From the NCBI RefSeq assembly GCF_000482725.1, contig NZ_AXWP01000008.1:215602-279601 (forward strand): DNA of 64,000 bases, read 5' to 3'. A program made the position numbers and the translations under genes. Numbering within the stretch: the first letter of the stretch is position 1; each line of letters begins with the position of its first letter. The DNA is from Psychromonas arctica DSM 14288 (GTDB taxonomy: Bacteria; Pseudomonadota; Gammaproteobacteria; Enterobacterales; Psychromonadaceae). A model generated the notes under the pieces. It saw only the letters and a list, made by a program, of their open reading frames with translations, made no database searches and was not told where the DNA came from. Below are positions 17,974 through 28,450 of this stretch, piece by piece.

Positions 17974-18714
17974 ATGAGCACTAACCCTAAATCAGCATAT
18001 CGTCGTATTTTATTAAAACTGAGCGGTGAAGCCCTCGTTGGTGAAGAAGGGTTTGGTATTGATCCTAAGGTATTGGATCGTATGGCCTTAGAGATTAAAT
18101 CTTTGATTGAGTCTGGTGTACAAGTTGGTTTAGTGATTGGTGGTGGTAATATTTTCCGTGGTGCGGGCCTTGCTCAAGCGGGAATGAATCGTGTGGTAGG
18201 CGACCATATGGGAATGTTAGCGACAGTAATGAATGGCTTAGCAATGCGTGATGCATTACACCGTTCACACGTTAATTCTCGTTTAATGTCTGCTATTCCT
18301 CTAAATGGCGTATGTGATGATTACAACTGGGCCGAAGCGATTAAATATTTAAAATTAGGCACTGTAGTTATTTTTGCTGCGGGTACAGGTAATCCGTTCT
18401 TTACGACTGATTCTGCTGCTTGTTTACGTGGTATCGAAATTGAAGCCGATGCCGTACTTAAAGGTACTAAAGTTGATGGTGTTTACGATGCAGACCCAGT
18501 AAAAAATCCGGATGCAAAATTATACAGTGTATTAGATTACCAAACGGTACTAGAAAAAGAGCTACAAGTGATGGATTTAGCTGCATTTACCTTAGCACGT
18601 GACCATAGTCTGCCAATTCGTGTCTTCAATATGAATAAACCAGGTGCATTAAGTCGTGTTGTTTTAGGCGGTGATGAAGGTACAACTATCACCCATGCAC
18701 AGGAAAATATTTAA
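17974..18714 (+). CDS. pyrH: UMP kinase
   Basis: PyrH phosphorylates UMP to UDP and is a GTP-activated, UTP-inhibited hexamer of the amino acid kinase fold. The start chosen is ATG at 17974 ([20 protein letters not shown]), because AAGGAATG lies just before it; an in-frame ATG at 17923 would add 17 unconserved residues. The 246-residue product has [15 protein letters not shown], the [14 protein letters not shown] segment and [13 protein letters not shown]. frr follows, giving the conserved tsf-pyrH-frr order. Confidence 0.97.
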   Translation: MSTNPKSAYRRILLKLSGEALVGEEGFGIDPKVLDRMALEIKSLIESGVQVGLVIGGGNIFRGAGLAQAGMNRVVGDHMGMLATVMNGLAMRDALHRSHVNSRLMSAIPLNGVCDDYNWAEAIKYLKLGTVVIFAAGTGNPFFTTDSAACLRGIEIEADAVLKGTKVDGVYDADPVKNPDAKLYSVLDYQTVLEKELQVMDLAAFTLARDHSLPIRVFNMNKPGALSRVVLGGDEGTTITHAQENI

Positions 18715-18870
18715 TTGTTTATTTAACGATTACAATGCTGAAAACAGTTGTGATCTTTAAAAAAGTGACTATTTCTAAAGCAATATTAGTGAAAAATTGC
18801 ATCAGTTAAAAAATAGTTGCCAATATAGATAACAAAATTTGATAATGAACTAATAAGTTAGGAACTAAAT

Positions 18871-19428
18871 ATGATTAACGAAATCAAAGATGATGCTCAA
18901 ACTCGAATGAATAAAAGCATTGAATCGTTTAAAAGCCAATTAGCTAAAGTACGTACAGGTCGTGCACACCCTAGTTTACTTGATGGCATTATGGTGCCTT
19001 ATTACGGCTCTAACACACCGTTACGTCAAGTGGGTAACGTATCAACTGAAGATTCACGTACATTAACAGTAACTGTATTTGATGCGACTTTAATTGCAGC
19101 AGTAGAAAAAGCGATTATGGGCTCTAACTTAGGGTTAAATCCTATGTCTGCAGGTACCGTTATTCGCATTCCTTTACCACCATTAACAGAAGAGCGTCGT
19201 AAAGACTTAATTAAAGTGGTTCGTGGTGAAGCTGAAAATACACGTGTTGCTATTCGTAATATTCGCCGTGATGCAAATGGTGACTTTAAAGATCTAGAAA
19301 AAGAAAAAGAAATTAGCGAAGATCAACAACGTCAAGGTGAAGAGCTAGTACAAAAAGTAACTAATGAAAGCATCAAAAAAGTAGATGAAGTATTGGCGGT
19401 TAAAGAAGCTGAATTGTTAGAAGTATAA
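18871..19428 (+). CDS. frr: Ribosome recycling factor
   Basis: RRF with EF-G splits the post-termination ribosome. The 185-residue protein is the exact family length and has the signatures [14 protein letters not shown] and the helical bundle segment [20 protein letters not shown] near residues 110-130. GTTAGGAA upstream of the ATG is a good ribosome binding site. A 156-bp AT-rich spacer from pyrH may carry its own promoter. A hairpin follows before uppS. Confidence 0.98.
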   Translation: MINEIKDDAQTRMNKSIESFKSQLAKVRTGRAHPSLLDGIMVPYYGSNTPLRQVGNVSTEDSRTLTVTVFDATLIAAVEKAIMGSNLGLNPMSAGTVIRIPLPPLTEERRKDLIKVVRGEAENTRVAIRNIRRDANGDFKDLEKEKEISEDQQRQGEELVQKVTNESIKKVDEVLAVKEAELLEV

Positions 19429-19447
19429 AACTAACAAGTGTTCAAAA

Positions 19448-19481
19448 AAATGCACCCTCTAGTGACTAGTCGGTGCATTTA
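19448..19481 (+). terminator. Hairpin after frr
   Basis: AAATGCACC and GGTGCATTT form a nine-base-pair stem around a loop that itself contains CTAG/CTAG pairing. The following T-run is short (ATTT AATTGTT), so this may be an attenuator before uppS. Confidence 0.65.
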
Positions 19482-19501
19482 ATTGTTAATAAAGGATTAT
19501 T

Positions 19502-20239
19502 GTGAGATCAGAAACACTTAAAAGTAATTTCCCTAAACATGTTGCCATCATAATGGATGGAAATGGCCGCTGGTCAGAACAAAAAGGAAAACACCGAGTT
19601 TTTGGTCATAAACACGGCGTAAAAGCGCTGCGTAAGAGCATTGCTTTTGCCGCTGAAAAAAATATTGAAGCATTAACCATTTTTGCTTTTAGTAGTGAGA
19701 ATTGGAAACGTCCTGAACAGGAAGTGAATATGCTAATGGAGCTGTTTTTTACTGTGCTTGGTAGCGAAGTAAAAAAACTCCATAAAAATAATATTAAACT
19801 AACTATTGTTGGTGATATCTCTGGTTTTAGTGATCGCCTGCAAAAAAAAGTACATGCAGCACAGTTATTAACTGCAAATAATACCGGTTTAGCATTAAAT
19901 GTAGCTGCGAACTATGGCGGTCGTTGGGATATTGTTAGTGCAACCCAAAAAATAGCGCAACAAGTAAAAGAAGGTGTCTTAGAAGTTGATAATATCAATG
20001 AGCAATTATTGACTAACACACTGTCTTTAGGTGAATTACCTGATGTTGATTTGATGATCCGAACGGGAGGAGATTACAGAATTAGTAACTTCTTGCTGTG
20101 GCAACTTGCTTATGCGGAGTTATATTTTACCGATATATTATGGCCTGATTTTGATGCCAAAGCCTTTCAATTAGCTCTAGATGTGTTCTCAGGTAAAGAG
20201 CGACGTTTTGGACAAACCAGTGCACAAGTAAATAACTAA
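19502..20239 (+). CDS. uppS: Undecaprenyl diphosphate synthase (cis-prenyltransferase)
   Basis: UppS extends farnesyl diphosphate with isopentenyl units to the C55 carrier lipid precursor for peptidoglycan and O-antigen. The 245-residue protein starts at a GTG with AAAGGAT upstream. It has the catalytic Asp19 in IIMDGNGRW, the FAFSSENWKRP motif and the C-terminal DLMIRTGGDYRISNFLLWQLAYAEL region that binds the homoallylic substrate. Usually this last motif reads RTGGE.RISNFLLWQ; here the Glu is Asp, a conservative change. cdsA follows 32 bp downstream. Confidence 0.97.
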   Translation: MRSETLKSNFPKHVAIIMDGNGRWSEQKGKHRVFGHKHGVKALRKSIAFAAEKNIEALTIFAFSSENWKRPEQEVNMLMELFFTVLGSEVKKLHKNNIKLTIVGDISGFSDRLQKKVHAAQLLTANNTGLALNVAANYGGRWDIVSATQKIAQQVKEGVLEVDNINEQLLTNTLSLGELPDVDLMIRTGGDYRISNFLLWQLAYAELYFTDILWPDFDAKAFQLALDVFSGKERRFGQTSAQVNN

Positions 20240-20271
20240 TTTTTACCCAACAGATATAACGGGATTTCTCT

Positions 20272-21123
20272 GTGAAGCAACGAATTATTACCGCGCTTAT
20301 ATTAGCGCCACTAGCCATTGCGGCTATTTTCTTTTTACCTCTTCAATTTTTTATGCTATTTGCTGCTGGTATTTTTTTACTCGCTAGTAAAGAGTGGGCC
20401 GGCTTTGTCAGTAAACAACCGTCTTCAGCGACTCTTTATATATTTGGTTTGATACTCGGTATTACGTTGATGTTGATGCCGATCGGCTTAATTTGGGGCC
20501 CAGAGCTACCTCATCATTATATAATTACTGGATTGACTGTCGCTGTAACTTGGTGGTGTGTAGCTTTAGTCATGGTTATTCGTTATCCGACTTCGGCGAC
20601 ACTTTGGCGAAACAGTAAATTCCTAAAAAGCATTTTCGGATTGCTTACTTTGATTCCTTTTTTCTGGGGATTAGTGGTACTACGTTCAGTGAATATGCAT
20701 CACGACTTCTATTTTGGTGCTGAATTATTAATGTATGTGTTTTTATTGGTGTGGGCTGCCGATTCTGGTGCCTATTTCGCGGGCAGACAATTTGGTAAAC
20801 ATAAATTAGCTCCCAACGTAAGTCCGGGTAAAACCATCGAAGGGTTACTAGGCGGCTTAATGAGTGCTGTTATCGTTGCTTATTTCGCGAGTCATTTCTT
20901 TGCTATTCCGGCTGAAAAATTAGGATTGTTTTTTGCTGCTTCAGTGATCACTACCTTAGTTTCTGCTTTAGGTGATTTAACGGAAAGTATTTTTAAACGA
21001 GAAGCAGGCTTAAAAGACAGTAGTAATTTATTACCTGGGCATGGTGGCATCTTAGATCGTATTGATAGTTTGACCGCTGCTGTTCCGGTGTTTGCCCTTA
21101 TTTATATTTATTGGCTCGTTTAA
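20272..21123 (+). CDS. cdsA: Phosphatidate cytidylyltransferase
   Basis: CdsA makes CDP-diacylglycerol from phosphatidate and CTP at the inner membrane, the branch point of phospholipid synthesis. The 283-residue protein begins at GTG, has about eight hydrophobic segments and the CDS signature near the C-terminus (SALGDLTESIFKREAGLKDS, then LLPGHGGILDRIDSL). Length matches E. coli (285). Its stop codon overlaps the likely dxr start in TAATG. Confidence 0.97.
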   Translation: MKQRIITALILAPLAIAAIFFLPLQFFMLFAAGIFLLASKEWAGFVSKQPSSATLYIFGLILGITLMLMPIGLIWGPELPHHYIITGLTVAVTWWCVALVMVIRYPTSATLWRNSKFLKSIFGLLTLIPFFWGLVVLRSVNMHHDFYFGAELLMYVFLLVWAADSGAYFAGRQFGKHKLAPNVSPGKTIEGLLGGLMSAVIVAYFASHFFAIPAEKLGLFFAASVITTLVSALGDLTESIFKREAGLKDSSNLLPGHGGILDRIDSLTAAVPVFALIYIYWLV

Positions 21124-22367
21124 TGATGACCAACAATGCAACCAAAAACACTACACTAAAGCAATCAGTGGCTAAAAACTTAGCTGTATTAGGTGCAACG
21201 GGGTCTATCGGAGACAGCACTTTGAGTGTCTGTCGTCATAACCCTGAATTGTATAATGTACAGTTTTTGTATGCGGCAAGTAATGTTGAAAAAATGCTGG
21301 CACTTTGTATTGAATTTAAACCTGCTTATGTTGCATTAGCAAACCCACAGGCTGGATTGCAACTAAAAGAATTATTGCAACAAAATAATCTCAACTGTCA
21401 TATGTTACCTGAATCTGAAGTGCTGGCGTTATTAGGTAGTGCTGAAATTGACTCTGTGATGGCTGCCATTGTTGGTGCGGCTGGTTTAAAAACAACGCTA
21501 GCGGCTGTACATGCGGGGAAAGAAATTTTCTTAGCAAACAAAGAATCGTTAGTTATGTCCGGTGCTTTGTTTATTGATGCAGTAAAAAAATCAGGTGCGA
21601 CGTTGTGGCCTGTTGATAGTGAACATAACGCTATATTTCAATCAATGTCGCCGAATTTACAACAAACCATCGGCCATTGTGATTTAGCTGCCGCTGGTGT
21701 TTCTAAGATTTTATTAACGGGCTCTGGCGGACCTTTTTTAACCAAACCGTTGCACGAATTTTCAAGCATTACGCCTGATGTGGCAATTAAACATCCAAAT
21801 TGGAGCATGGGCCCTAAAATCTCTATAGATTCGGCAACCATGATGAACAAAGGTCTTGAGTACATTGAAGCAAGGTGGTTATTCAATACTAATAAAGATC
21901 AGTTACAGGTGATTATTCACCCGCAATCAGTGATCCATTCTATGGTGCAGTATCAAGATGGTAGTGTCATTTCGCAAATGGGTAATCCAGATATGCGTAT
22001 ACCTATTGCACATGTGATGGGGGGGGATAAACGCATTAAAAGTGGTGCTGCGGGGTTTGATTTTTTTAACTCGGCTAACTTTACCTTCGTAGAACCTGAT
22101 TATGACCGTTACCCTTGTTTGAAATTAGCGATACAGGCTTGTTATGAAGGACAGCATGCAACGACGTCACTAAATGCGGCGAATGAAATCGCGGTGCAAG
22201 CCTTTTTAGATCAACGTATCAAGTTTACGGATATTCCACGTATTGTGGATAGTGTTTTAAATACATTACAGCATCAACATGTCTCGTCAATTGAACAGCT
22301 ATTAGAAATAGATAAGCAGGCTAGAGACAATGCGAGCAAATTGATTAATCGAGGTGGGGTTTGTTAG
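21123..22367 (+). CDS. dxr: 1-deoxy-D-xylulose 5-phosphate reductoisomerase
   Basis: Dxr (IspC) converts DXP to methylerythritol 4-phosphate with NADPH, the committed step of the MEP isoprenoid pathway, feeding uppS. The product has the NADPH motif AVLGATGSIGDSTL, the ANKESLV segment, the metal ligands in WPVDSEHNAIFQ and SATMMNKGLE, and is about 414 residues from the ATG at 21123. A TTG at 21111 would add four residues; the ATG overlapping the cdsA stop is preferred. The N-terminal leader of about 20 residues is longer than in E. coli, so a start a little further in is possible. Confidence 0.96.
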   Translation: MMTNNATKNTTLKQSVAKNLAVLGATGSIGDSTLSVCRHNPELYNVQFLYAASNVEKMLALCIEFKPAYVALANPQAGLQLKELLQQNNLNCHMLPESEVLALLGSAEIDSVMAAIVGAAGLKTTLAAVHAGKEIFLANKESLVMSGALFIDAVKKSGATLWPVDSEHNAIFQSMSPNLQQTIGHCDLAAAGVSKILLTGSGGPFLTKPLHEFSSITPDVAIKHPNWSMGPKISIDSATMMNKGLEYIEARWLFNTNKDQLQVIIHPQSVIHSMVQYQDGSVISQMGNPDMRIPIAHVMGGDKRIKSGAAGFDFFNSANFTFVEPDYDRYPCLKLAIQACYEGQHATTSLNAANEIAVQAFLDQRIKFTDIPRIVDSVLNTLQHQHVSSIEQLLEIDKQARDNASKLINRGGVC

Positions 22368-23761
22368 ATTTTATATGGAATACAGCCGCATTCATTATTG
22401 CGTTAAGTATTCTAGTTGCCATTCATGAGTATGGCCATTTTTGGGTTGCTCGTCGCTGCCAAGTAAAGGTACATCGTTTTTCTATTGGTTTTGGCAAAGT
22501 TCTTTTTAAAAAACTGGATAAGCACGGTACTGAGTTTGTGATCGCTGCAATTCCATTGGGCGGCTATGTAAAAATGCTTGATGGTCGGGTTGAAGAAGTG
22601 CCTGAAGCATTATCTGAATTCTCTTTTGATAAAAAGTCAGTATGGCAACGTATTGCCATTGTTGCAGCTGGGCCTATAGCCAATTTTCTATTGGCTATTA
22701 TTGCCTTCTTTTTAATGTACATGATTGGAGTAGGAAGTGCTAAACCGGTTGTTAATGGTGTACTTGAGAATTCGCCGGTTAGTGTGATCACAACTCAAGT
22801 CCCGTTTCAGGTGAGTGCGGTTAATGGCCGAGTGGTTAATGACTGGGAAGCACTCAATCTTGCTCTAGTTGCACAGATTGGTGAGCCTAGTGTAGAGCTC
22901 AGCGTCACGCCTGTTAATTTGTTTGACCTGAGTTCAAACTCTCAATCAACACTGACCGAGAGCAGGGAACCAAGTCAAACTTATACAGTCTCATTAGCTA
23001 ATTGGAAGTTTGACCCTAAAAAAGAGTCGATTATTAGTAGCTTAGGGCTTATTCCTTATTCTCCAAAAGTACATTTAAGTGCTGCAAGTGTTGCCGAAAA
23101 TAGTGCTGCACAACGCAGTGGAATAGAAGTTGATGACAAATTAATAGCTATTAATGGCGTCCAGTTAGATAATTGGCAACAATTTGTGAAGTTGATCCAA
23201 ACAAATGCTAATCAACCGTTACGGCTAGCGATTGAAAGGGGGGCTATCAAGCACTCGCTCACACTCATCCCCGACGCTCGTGAAAGTGCAGATGGTACAT
23301 TACAAGGTTATATTGGTGTTGCACCAAAGGTTGACCCTTACCCTGAACAGTTTAGAGTAAGCTTGAAATATGGTCCGATTGACTCTTTCTTAAAAGGAGT
23401 TGATAAAACTTGGCAGCTCAGTGAGTTAACTTTTTCAACATTAGTTAAATTAGTGACTGGTGATTTATCGGTAAAAAATCTTAGTGGACCTGTTGGTATT
23501 GCTAAAGGTGCTGGGATGAGTGCTGATTATGGATTTGCGTATTTTTTAGGATTTATTGCTTTAATTAGCGTTAATTTAGGTATTATGAATTTAATACCTC
23601 TACCTGTTTTAGATGGTGGTCATTTGATGTATTACTTTGTCGAAGTGATTACAGGTAAACCGGTCCCTGAAAGAGTCCAAGAATTTGGCTTTAAAATAGG
23701 AGCGGCAGTTTTATTCACATTTATGTCAATTGCTGTGCTTAACGACTTTAATTTATTGTAA
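22361..23761 (+). CDS. rseP: RseP, site-2 intramembrane metalloprotease
   Basis: RseP cleaves the anti-sigma factor RseA in the membrane after DegS, releasing sigma-E, and also removes remnant signal peptides. The 466-residue protein has the zinc motif HEYGH (His22, Glu23, His26) in the first membrane segment, two PDZ domains (the second with SAAQRSGIEVDDKLIAINGV), and the C-terminal metal-ligand segment NLIPLPVLDGGHLMYY. It starts at TTG (22361), overlapping dxr by seven bases, with GAGGTGGGG as a strong ribosome binding site. The first PDZ region contains a longer insertion (SNSQSTLTESREPSQ), which explains the extra 16 residues over E. coli. Confidence 0.96.
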   Translation: MLDFIWNTAAFIIALSILVAIHEYGHFWVARRCQVKVHRFSIGFGKVLFKKLDKHGTEFVIAAIPLGGYVKMLDGRVEEVPEALSEFSFDKKSVWQRIAIVAAGPIANFLLAIIAFFLMYMIGVGSAKPVVNGVLENSPVSVITTQVPFQVSAVNGRVVNDWEALNLALVAQIGEPSVELSVTPVNLFDLSSNSQSTLTESREPSQTYTVSLANWKFDPKKESIISSLGLIPYSPKVHLSAASVAENSAAQRSGIEVDDKLIAINGVQLDNWQQFVKLIQTNANQPLRLAIERGAIKHSLTLIPDARESADGTLQGYIGVAPKVDPYPEQFRVSLKYGPIDSFLKGVDKTWQLSELTFSTLVKLVTGDLSVKNLSGPVGIAKGAGMSADYGFAYFLGFIALISVNLGIMNLIPLPVLDGGHLMYYFVEVITGKPVPERVQEFGFKIGAAVLFTFMSIAVLNDFNLL

Positions 23762-23903
23762 AAGAAACACTAAAATTTATTATAGAATATAAACAATGAG
23801 ATAGTGCTACTTTCTAACACGATTTGAAAGTAAGATTCACTCCCCATTGACCTGGATATTTAAATTGTTTTGCACTGAGGTGCAGTAAAGGATTTTGTAG
23901 ATA

Positions 23904-26321
23904 ATGTTTAAGAAATATTTGTTAGCATTGACATTTACTGTCACCAGCTGTTTTTCTAACCTTGCTTTAGCTGAAAAATTTACCGTCTCCGACCTACAGT
24001 TCGAAGGACTTCAACGAGTAACACTGGGTGCGGCACTATTGAGTCTACCAATTCGTGAAGGTGATGTGGTTGATGAATATGATCTATCGCAGGCAATTAA
24101 AAAAATGTATAGCAGTAGCTACTTCGAATCGATTCAGTTATTCAAAAATGAGTCTGTGCTTATTTTTAAAGTGAAAGAGCGCCCAACGATCAGTGCTATT
24201 GAATTAACAGGTAATGATAAACTCACTGAAGAGCAAATCTTTGATTCATTAAAATCTTCTTCTATCCAAGTTGGTGATGCGCTAGATAGAACCGTTCTGA
24301 CCAGTATTGAAAAGAGCTTAGAAGATTTCTATCACAGCGTGGGCAAGTACAGCGCACAAGTAGAAACGATTGTGACACCTTTACCTAGAAACCGTGTTTC
24401 TATTCAATTTGTATTTCGTGAAGGATTGACTGCAAAAATTGAACAGATCAACATCGTTGGTAATAATGTTTATTCTGATGAAGACTTGTTAAAGCGATTA
24501 ACGCTAAGTGACTCTGCAGGTTGGTGGGATCTTTTTGCCGACGATAACTACCAAAAACAAAAATTAGCCGGTGATTTAGAAGTTATCAAAAGTTATTACT
24601 TAGATCGTGGTTATATTCGTTTTAAAATTGATGAAACGCAAGTCGCGCTTAGACCTAATAAAAAAGGGGTTTATGTTACGGTTAATGTTAATGAAGGTAA
24701 TATTTATAAAGTTTCAGATGTAACCTTTATTGGTGACCTATTAGGACATGACGAAGAAGTAAAAAGCTTAGTCGCGTTTGCCAATGGAGATATCTATGCT
24801 GCATCGGATGTCGCTGCCTCGGAACAAAGTATTCGCAAATACTTTGGCCGTTTAGGCTACGCATTCCCTGAAATTAATACTTATCCTGAAATTGATGATG
24901 CAACTAATACTGTTGTTGTTAATTTCTCTGTTGCCCCAGGACAACGTGGTTATGTGAGACATATTAATATTTCAGGTAATACAACTACCAAAGATGTTGT
25001 ATTACGTCGAGAAATGCGTCAAATGGAAGGTGGATGGCTATCTAGTGAAGCGATCGAAACATCTCGCGCGCGTTTAAACCGTTTAGGGTTTTTCTCAACC
25101 GTTGATATTAATACTGAACGTGTTAGCGATGATTTAGTTGACGTGAGTGTTAACGTGGCGGAACAAGCGTCAGGTAGCTTCAATGCCGGCATTGGTTTTG
25201 GTACGGAATCAGGGATCAGCCTAAGTGGTGGTATTCAGCAGAATAACTTCCTAGGTAGTGGTGATAAGATTGGTTTCCAAACTAAGTTTAATGACTACAG
25301 TGTGAGTGCTGACATCAGCTACGATACCCCTTACTTAACCAAAGATGGTGTGAGTGGTGGAGCTCGAATTTATTACGATAAATTTGAAGCGGGCGATGCG
25401 AATATTGTCGATTACACCAATACGACTTATGGTTTACGTTTCAGTACTGGTTTTCCTGTTAATGAAATAAACCGTTTAGGGTTCAGTGTTGGCTGGGAAA
25501 ATAACGGTATTTCTCAGCTCAAGAGTTACGAGCAATTAAGTACGTTTTGGGATATCTATGGTTCATTGCAAGATGATGATGGTGGTGCTGACTTTAGAAA
25601 CTTTGATATTACCACTACTTGGTCACGTAATAGCTTAGACCGAGGCCAACTCGCTACACAAGGGATGTCGCATACTTTACGTGGTAAAATAACCATCCCT
25701 GGCTCAGATCTACAATACTTTAAACTTAACTTTGATATTCGTAATTACCAACGTATTACTGAAGACGGTGATTGGACTACCCTGTTACGTGGTAGTTTAG
25801 GTTACGGTAATGGTTACGGAAAATTTGAAGGGAACGACCAAATCTTACCGTTCTTTGAAAACTATTACGTGGGTGGTTACCGCACTATTCGTGGATTCTC
25901 TAGTAATACGGTAGGGCCACGCGCACTTTATACTGGCGAGCAGAACGGTAATAGCAACGCTACTTATACCAATAGTGCAGTGGGCGGTAATGCAAAATAT
26001 ACATTAAGTGCGGAACTTATTTTCCCTGTGCCGTTCTTAGATGAAGCCTATGCACGTCAAGTGCGTAGCAGTTTGTTCGTTGATGCGGGTGAAGCGTGGG
26101 ATACTGAGTTTGATTATGATGCGTACAAAGACAAATGTGCGTTCAATTGTGATTACGCTGGCGACTACTCGAAACCTGGACGTATACGTGCATCGATCGG
26201 TACTCAGTTAACTTGGGTTTCACCAATGGGACCGTTAATCTTTACACTGGCTGTTCCATTAAAAGATTATGCGGGCGATAAAACCGAAGTGTTCTCATTT
26301 AACATCGGTGATGTTTTCTAA
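23904..26321 (+). CDS. bamA: BamA, outer-membrane protein assembly factor
   Basis: BamA is the core of the BAM complex that inserts beta-barrels into the outer membrane. The 805-residue protein has a signal peptide (MFKKYLLALTFTVTSCFSNL, cleavage after ALA), five POTRA domains (about 24-420; the first opens FTVSDLQFEGLQRV), and a 16-stranded barrel with the conserved VGGYRTIRGF motif in the loop 6 region (near residue 655) and GPLIFTLAVPL near the end. It ends in a phenylalanine (IGDVF), the beta signal. rseP precedes and skp follows, the usual envelope cluster. Confidence 0.98.
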   Translation: MFKKYLLALTFTVTSCFSNLALAEKFTVSDLQFEGLQRVTLGAALLSLPIREGDVVDEYDLSQAIKKMYSSSYFESIQLFKNESVLIFKVKERPTISAIELTGNDKLTEEQIFDSLKSSSIQVGDALDRTVLTSIEKSLEDFYHSVGKYSAQVETIVTPLPRNRVSIQFVFREGLTAKIEQINIVGNNVYSDEDLLKRLTLSDSAGWWDLFADDNYQKQKLAGDLEVIKSYYLDRGYIRFKIDETQVALRPNKKGVYVTVNVNEGNIYKVSDVTFIGDLLGHDEEVKSLVAFANGDIYAASDVAASEQSIRKYFGRLGYAFPEINTYPEIDDATNTVVVNFSVAPGQRGYVRHINISGNTTTKDVVLRREMRQMEGGWLSSEAIETSRARLNRLGFFSTVDINTERVSDDLVDVSVNVAEQASGSFNAGIGFGTESGISLSGGIQQNNFLGSGDKIGFQTKFNDYSVSADISYDTPYLTKDGVSGGARIYYDKFEAGDANIVDYTNTTYGLRFSTGFPVNEINRLGFSVGWENNGISQLKSYEQLSTFWDIYGSLQDDDGGADFRNFDITTTWSRNSLDRGQLATQGMSHTLRGKITIPGSDLQYFKLNFDIRNYQRITEDGDWTTLLRGSLGYGNGYGKFEGNDQILPFFENYYVGGYRTIRGFSSNTVGPRALYTGEQNGNSNATYTNSAVGGNAKYTLSAELIFPVPFLDEAYARQVRSSLFVDAGEAWDTEFDYDAYKDKCAFNCDYAGDYSKPGRIRASIGTQLTWVSPMGPLIFTLAVPLKDYAGDKTEVFSFNIGDVF

Positions 26322-26432
26322 ATATAGTTAATGGATGTTTGAATAACACCATTGTATCGACATTAAAATGTGCACGCAGTGCACGATTTCTTTTTTTATT
26401 TTATTACAGATTTATTAATACGGAGTTATAGC

Positions 26433-26951
26433 ATGAAAACCATGAAGACCTTTTTTAAAGTAATTACCTTAGCCGCTGCAATGGTATCTGTGTCAGCAGT
26501 TCAAGCAGCAGACACATCAAAAATTGGTGTTGTATTCCCATCAAAAGTGATGAAAGAGTCTCCGCAACGTGCGCGTATTATTAAACAGTTGGAAGGTGAG
26601 TTTAAAGGTCGTTACGAAGAGTTACAGAGTTTAGAAAAAAGCATTAAAAGTATTGAAACTAAAATTAAGAAAGATGGCGAGTTATTAAATAAAAGTGAAG
26701 TCACTTCGTTACAACGTGATATCGAAGGCAAAATTTCTGAGTACAAATTAAAACGTAAAGCCTTTGAAGAAGATAACCGTCGCCGCCAAGGTGAAGAGAA
26801 TCAAAAAGTATTAAGCATCGTTAGCAAAGTGATTAATGAAGTGGCAAAAGAAGGTGGATACGATTTGATCTTAAACGGCGAACAAATTGTTTTCTCAAAA
26901 CCTGCTTTAGATATTTCAGACAAAGTTATTCAAAAAATTAGCACTAAGTAG
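26433..26951 (+). CDS. skp: Skp/OmpH periplasmic chaperone
   Basis: Skp holds unfolded outer-membrane proteins in the periplasm and hands them to BamA, encoded directly upstream. The start chosen is ATG at 26433, with CGGAG seven bases before it; this gives 172 residues with a proper signal peptide (MKTMKTFFKVITLAAAMVSV, cleavage near VQA/AD). A GTG at 26370 would prepend 21 implausible residues. The mature protein is a long charged helical hairpin (LEKSIKSIETKIKKDGELL) characteristic of the Skp tentacles. lpxD follows 12 bp downstream. Confidence 0.95.
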   Translation: MKTMKTFFKVITLAAAMVSVSAVQAADTSKIGVVFPSKVMKESPQRARIIKQLEGEFKGRYEELQSLEKSIKSIETKIKKDGELLNKSEVTSLQRDIEGKISEYKLKRKAFEEDNRRRQGEENQKVLSIVSKVINEVAKEGGYDLILNGEQIVFSKPALDISDKVIQKISTK

Positions 26952-26963
26952 GTTTAGATTATT

Positions 26964-27986
26964 ATGGCTTATTCATTAGCAGATTTAGCACTTCAACTTT
27001 CAGCGCAATTAAGTGGTGATGAAAATCTACAAATATTACGTTTAGCCACGTTTGAAGCCGCTGAACAAGGTGATATTACCTTTGTGTCAGACATTAAACT
27101 ACTGACTCGCTTAGATGAATGTAAGGCGAGTGCGATTGTCTTGCCTTCATCAATGCAGGCGACTTATCAAGGTAATGCGTTATTTATGGATAACCCTTAT
27201 GTAGGTTATGCATTATTAGCGCGTTTGTTTGATACCACACCCAACTTACCTGTGCTTATTGCTGAGTCAGCTAAAATTCATGAAACTGCGGTGATCGGCA
27301 ATAATGTAGCTATTGCAGACAATGTGGTGATTGGGGCCGGTGTTACGATTGGAGATAATACGCAGTTATTTGCGAATTCTGTGATTGGAGAAGGCTGTCA
27401 ATTAGGTGCTGGCTGTAAAGTTTATCCGAATGTGTCTATTTACCATGCTTGTGAAATTGGCAAAAATGTCATTATTCATGCGAATAGCGTTATTGGATCC
27501 GATGGGTTTGGTAATGCGCCTTACCAAGGCACTTGGGTTAAGATCCCACAAATTGGTAAAGTCATTATTGGTGATAATGCTGAAATTGGCTCGAATACAT
27601 CAATTGATAGAGGGGCGTTATCAGATACCATTATTGGTGATGGCGTTAAGATTGATAACCAGTGTCAAATTGCCCATAACGTGCAAATTGGCGAGCATTC
27701 TGCTGTGGCTGGTGGTACCAGTATCGCGGGTAGTACCACAATAGGAAAGAACTGTATCGTAGGTGGTAGTGTTGCGATGAATGGCCATATTAGCATTGCT
27801 GATAATGTTATTATTACTGGTGACAGTATGGTTATGCGTAGTATTAAAAAAGCAGGTGTTTATTCATCTGGTGTACCCGCTCAAGAAAATAAAGCATGGC
27901 GTAAAACAACTGCTTATACATTCAAAATTGAAGAATTATTCAAGCGCGTTAAGCAACTTGAAAAACAAATTGAAGATAAAAACTAA
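26964..27986 (+). CDS. lpxD: UDP-3-O-acylglucosamine N-acyltransferase
   Basis: LpxD adds the second hydroxyacyl chain in lipid A synthesis, using hydroxyacyl-ACP. The 340-residue protein has an N-terminal uridine-binding domain, a left-handed beta helix of hexapeptide repeats (from about residue 100, [17 protein letters not shown]) with the active-site region [13 protein letters not shown] (catalytic His near 240), and a C-terminal helix. Length matches E. coli (341). It heads the tightly packed lpxD-fabZ-lpxA-lpxB set. Confidence 0.97.
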   Translation: MAYSLADLALQLSAQLSGDENLQILRLATFEAAEQGDITFVSDIKLLTRLDECKASAIVLPSSMQATYQGNALFMDNPYVGYALLARLFDTTPNLPVLIAESAKIHETAVIGNNVAIADNVVIGAGVTIGDNTQLFANSVIGEGCQLGAGCKVYPNVSIYHACEIGKNVIIHANSVIGSDGFGNAPYQGTWVKIPQIGKVIIGDNAEIGSNTSIDRGALSDTIIGDGVKIDNQCQIAHNVQIGEHSAVAGGTSIAGSTTIGKNCIVGGSVAMNGHISIADNVIITGDSMVMRSIKKAGVYSSGVPAQENKAWRKTTAYTFKIEELFKRVKQLEKQIEDKN

Positions 27987-27997
27987 GGAAAATCATC

Positions 27998-28450
27998 GTG
28001 TCTAACGAATTAAACAGTCTTGATATAAAGGAGATCATGGATCTTCTACCGCATCGTTACCCATTTTTATTAATCGATCGTGTAGTTGATTATGTACCTG
28101 GAAAAACGCTAACAGGTTACAAAAATGTCTCTTTTAATGAACCACAGTTCACAGGACACTTTCCTGGCACGCCTGTTTTCCCTGGAGTGATGATTTTAGA
28201 AGCATTAGCGCAAGCAACAGGTGTATTAGCTTTTGCAACTTACGGCAAACCTGCAGAAAATGAACTATATTTCTTAGCGTCTATTGACCAAGTTCGTTTT
28301 CGTAAACCGGTTGTACCTGGTGATAAATTAGACTTAGAAGTTATTTATCTTAAAGAGCGTCGCGGTATGGGGAAATTTGAGTGTATCGCTAAAGTTGACG
28401 GCGAAGTCGCTTGTCAGGCAATGATTATGTGTGCAAGAAGAGAAATTTAA
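27998..28450 (+). CDS. fabZ: 3-hydroxyacyl-ACP dehydratase FabZ
   Basis: FabZ dehydrates 3-hydroxyacyl-ACP in fatty acid elongation and competes with LpxA for hydroxymyristoyl-ACP, so it balances phospholipid and lipid A synthesis. The 150-residue hot-dog-fold enzyme begins at GTG with AAGGAAA upstream, and has catalytic His54 in [11 protein letters not shown] and Glu68 in ILEALAQ. Its stop overlaps the lpxA start in TAATG. Confidence 0.98.
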   Translation: MSNELNSLDIKEIMDLLPHRYPFLLIDRVVDYVPGKTLTGYKNVSFNEPQFTGHFPGTPVFPGVMILEALAQATGVLAFATYGKPAENELYFLASIDQVRFRKPVVPGDKLDLEVIYLKERRGMGKFECIAKVDGEVACQAMIMCARREI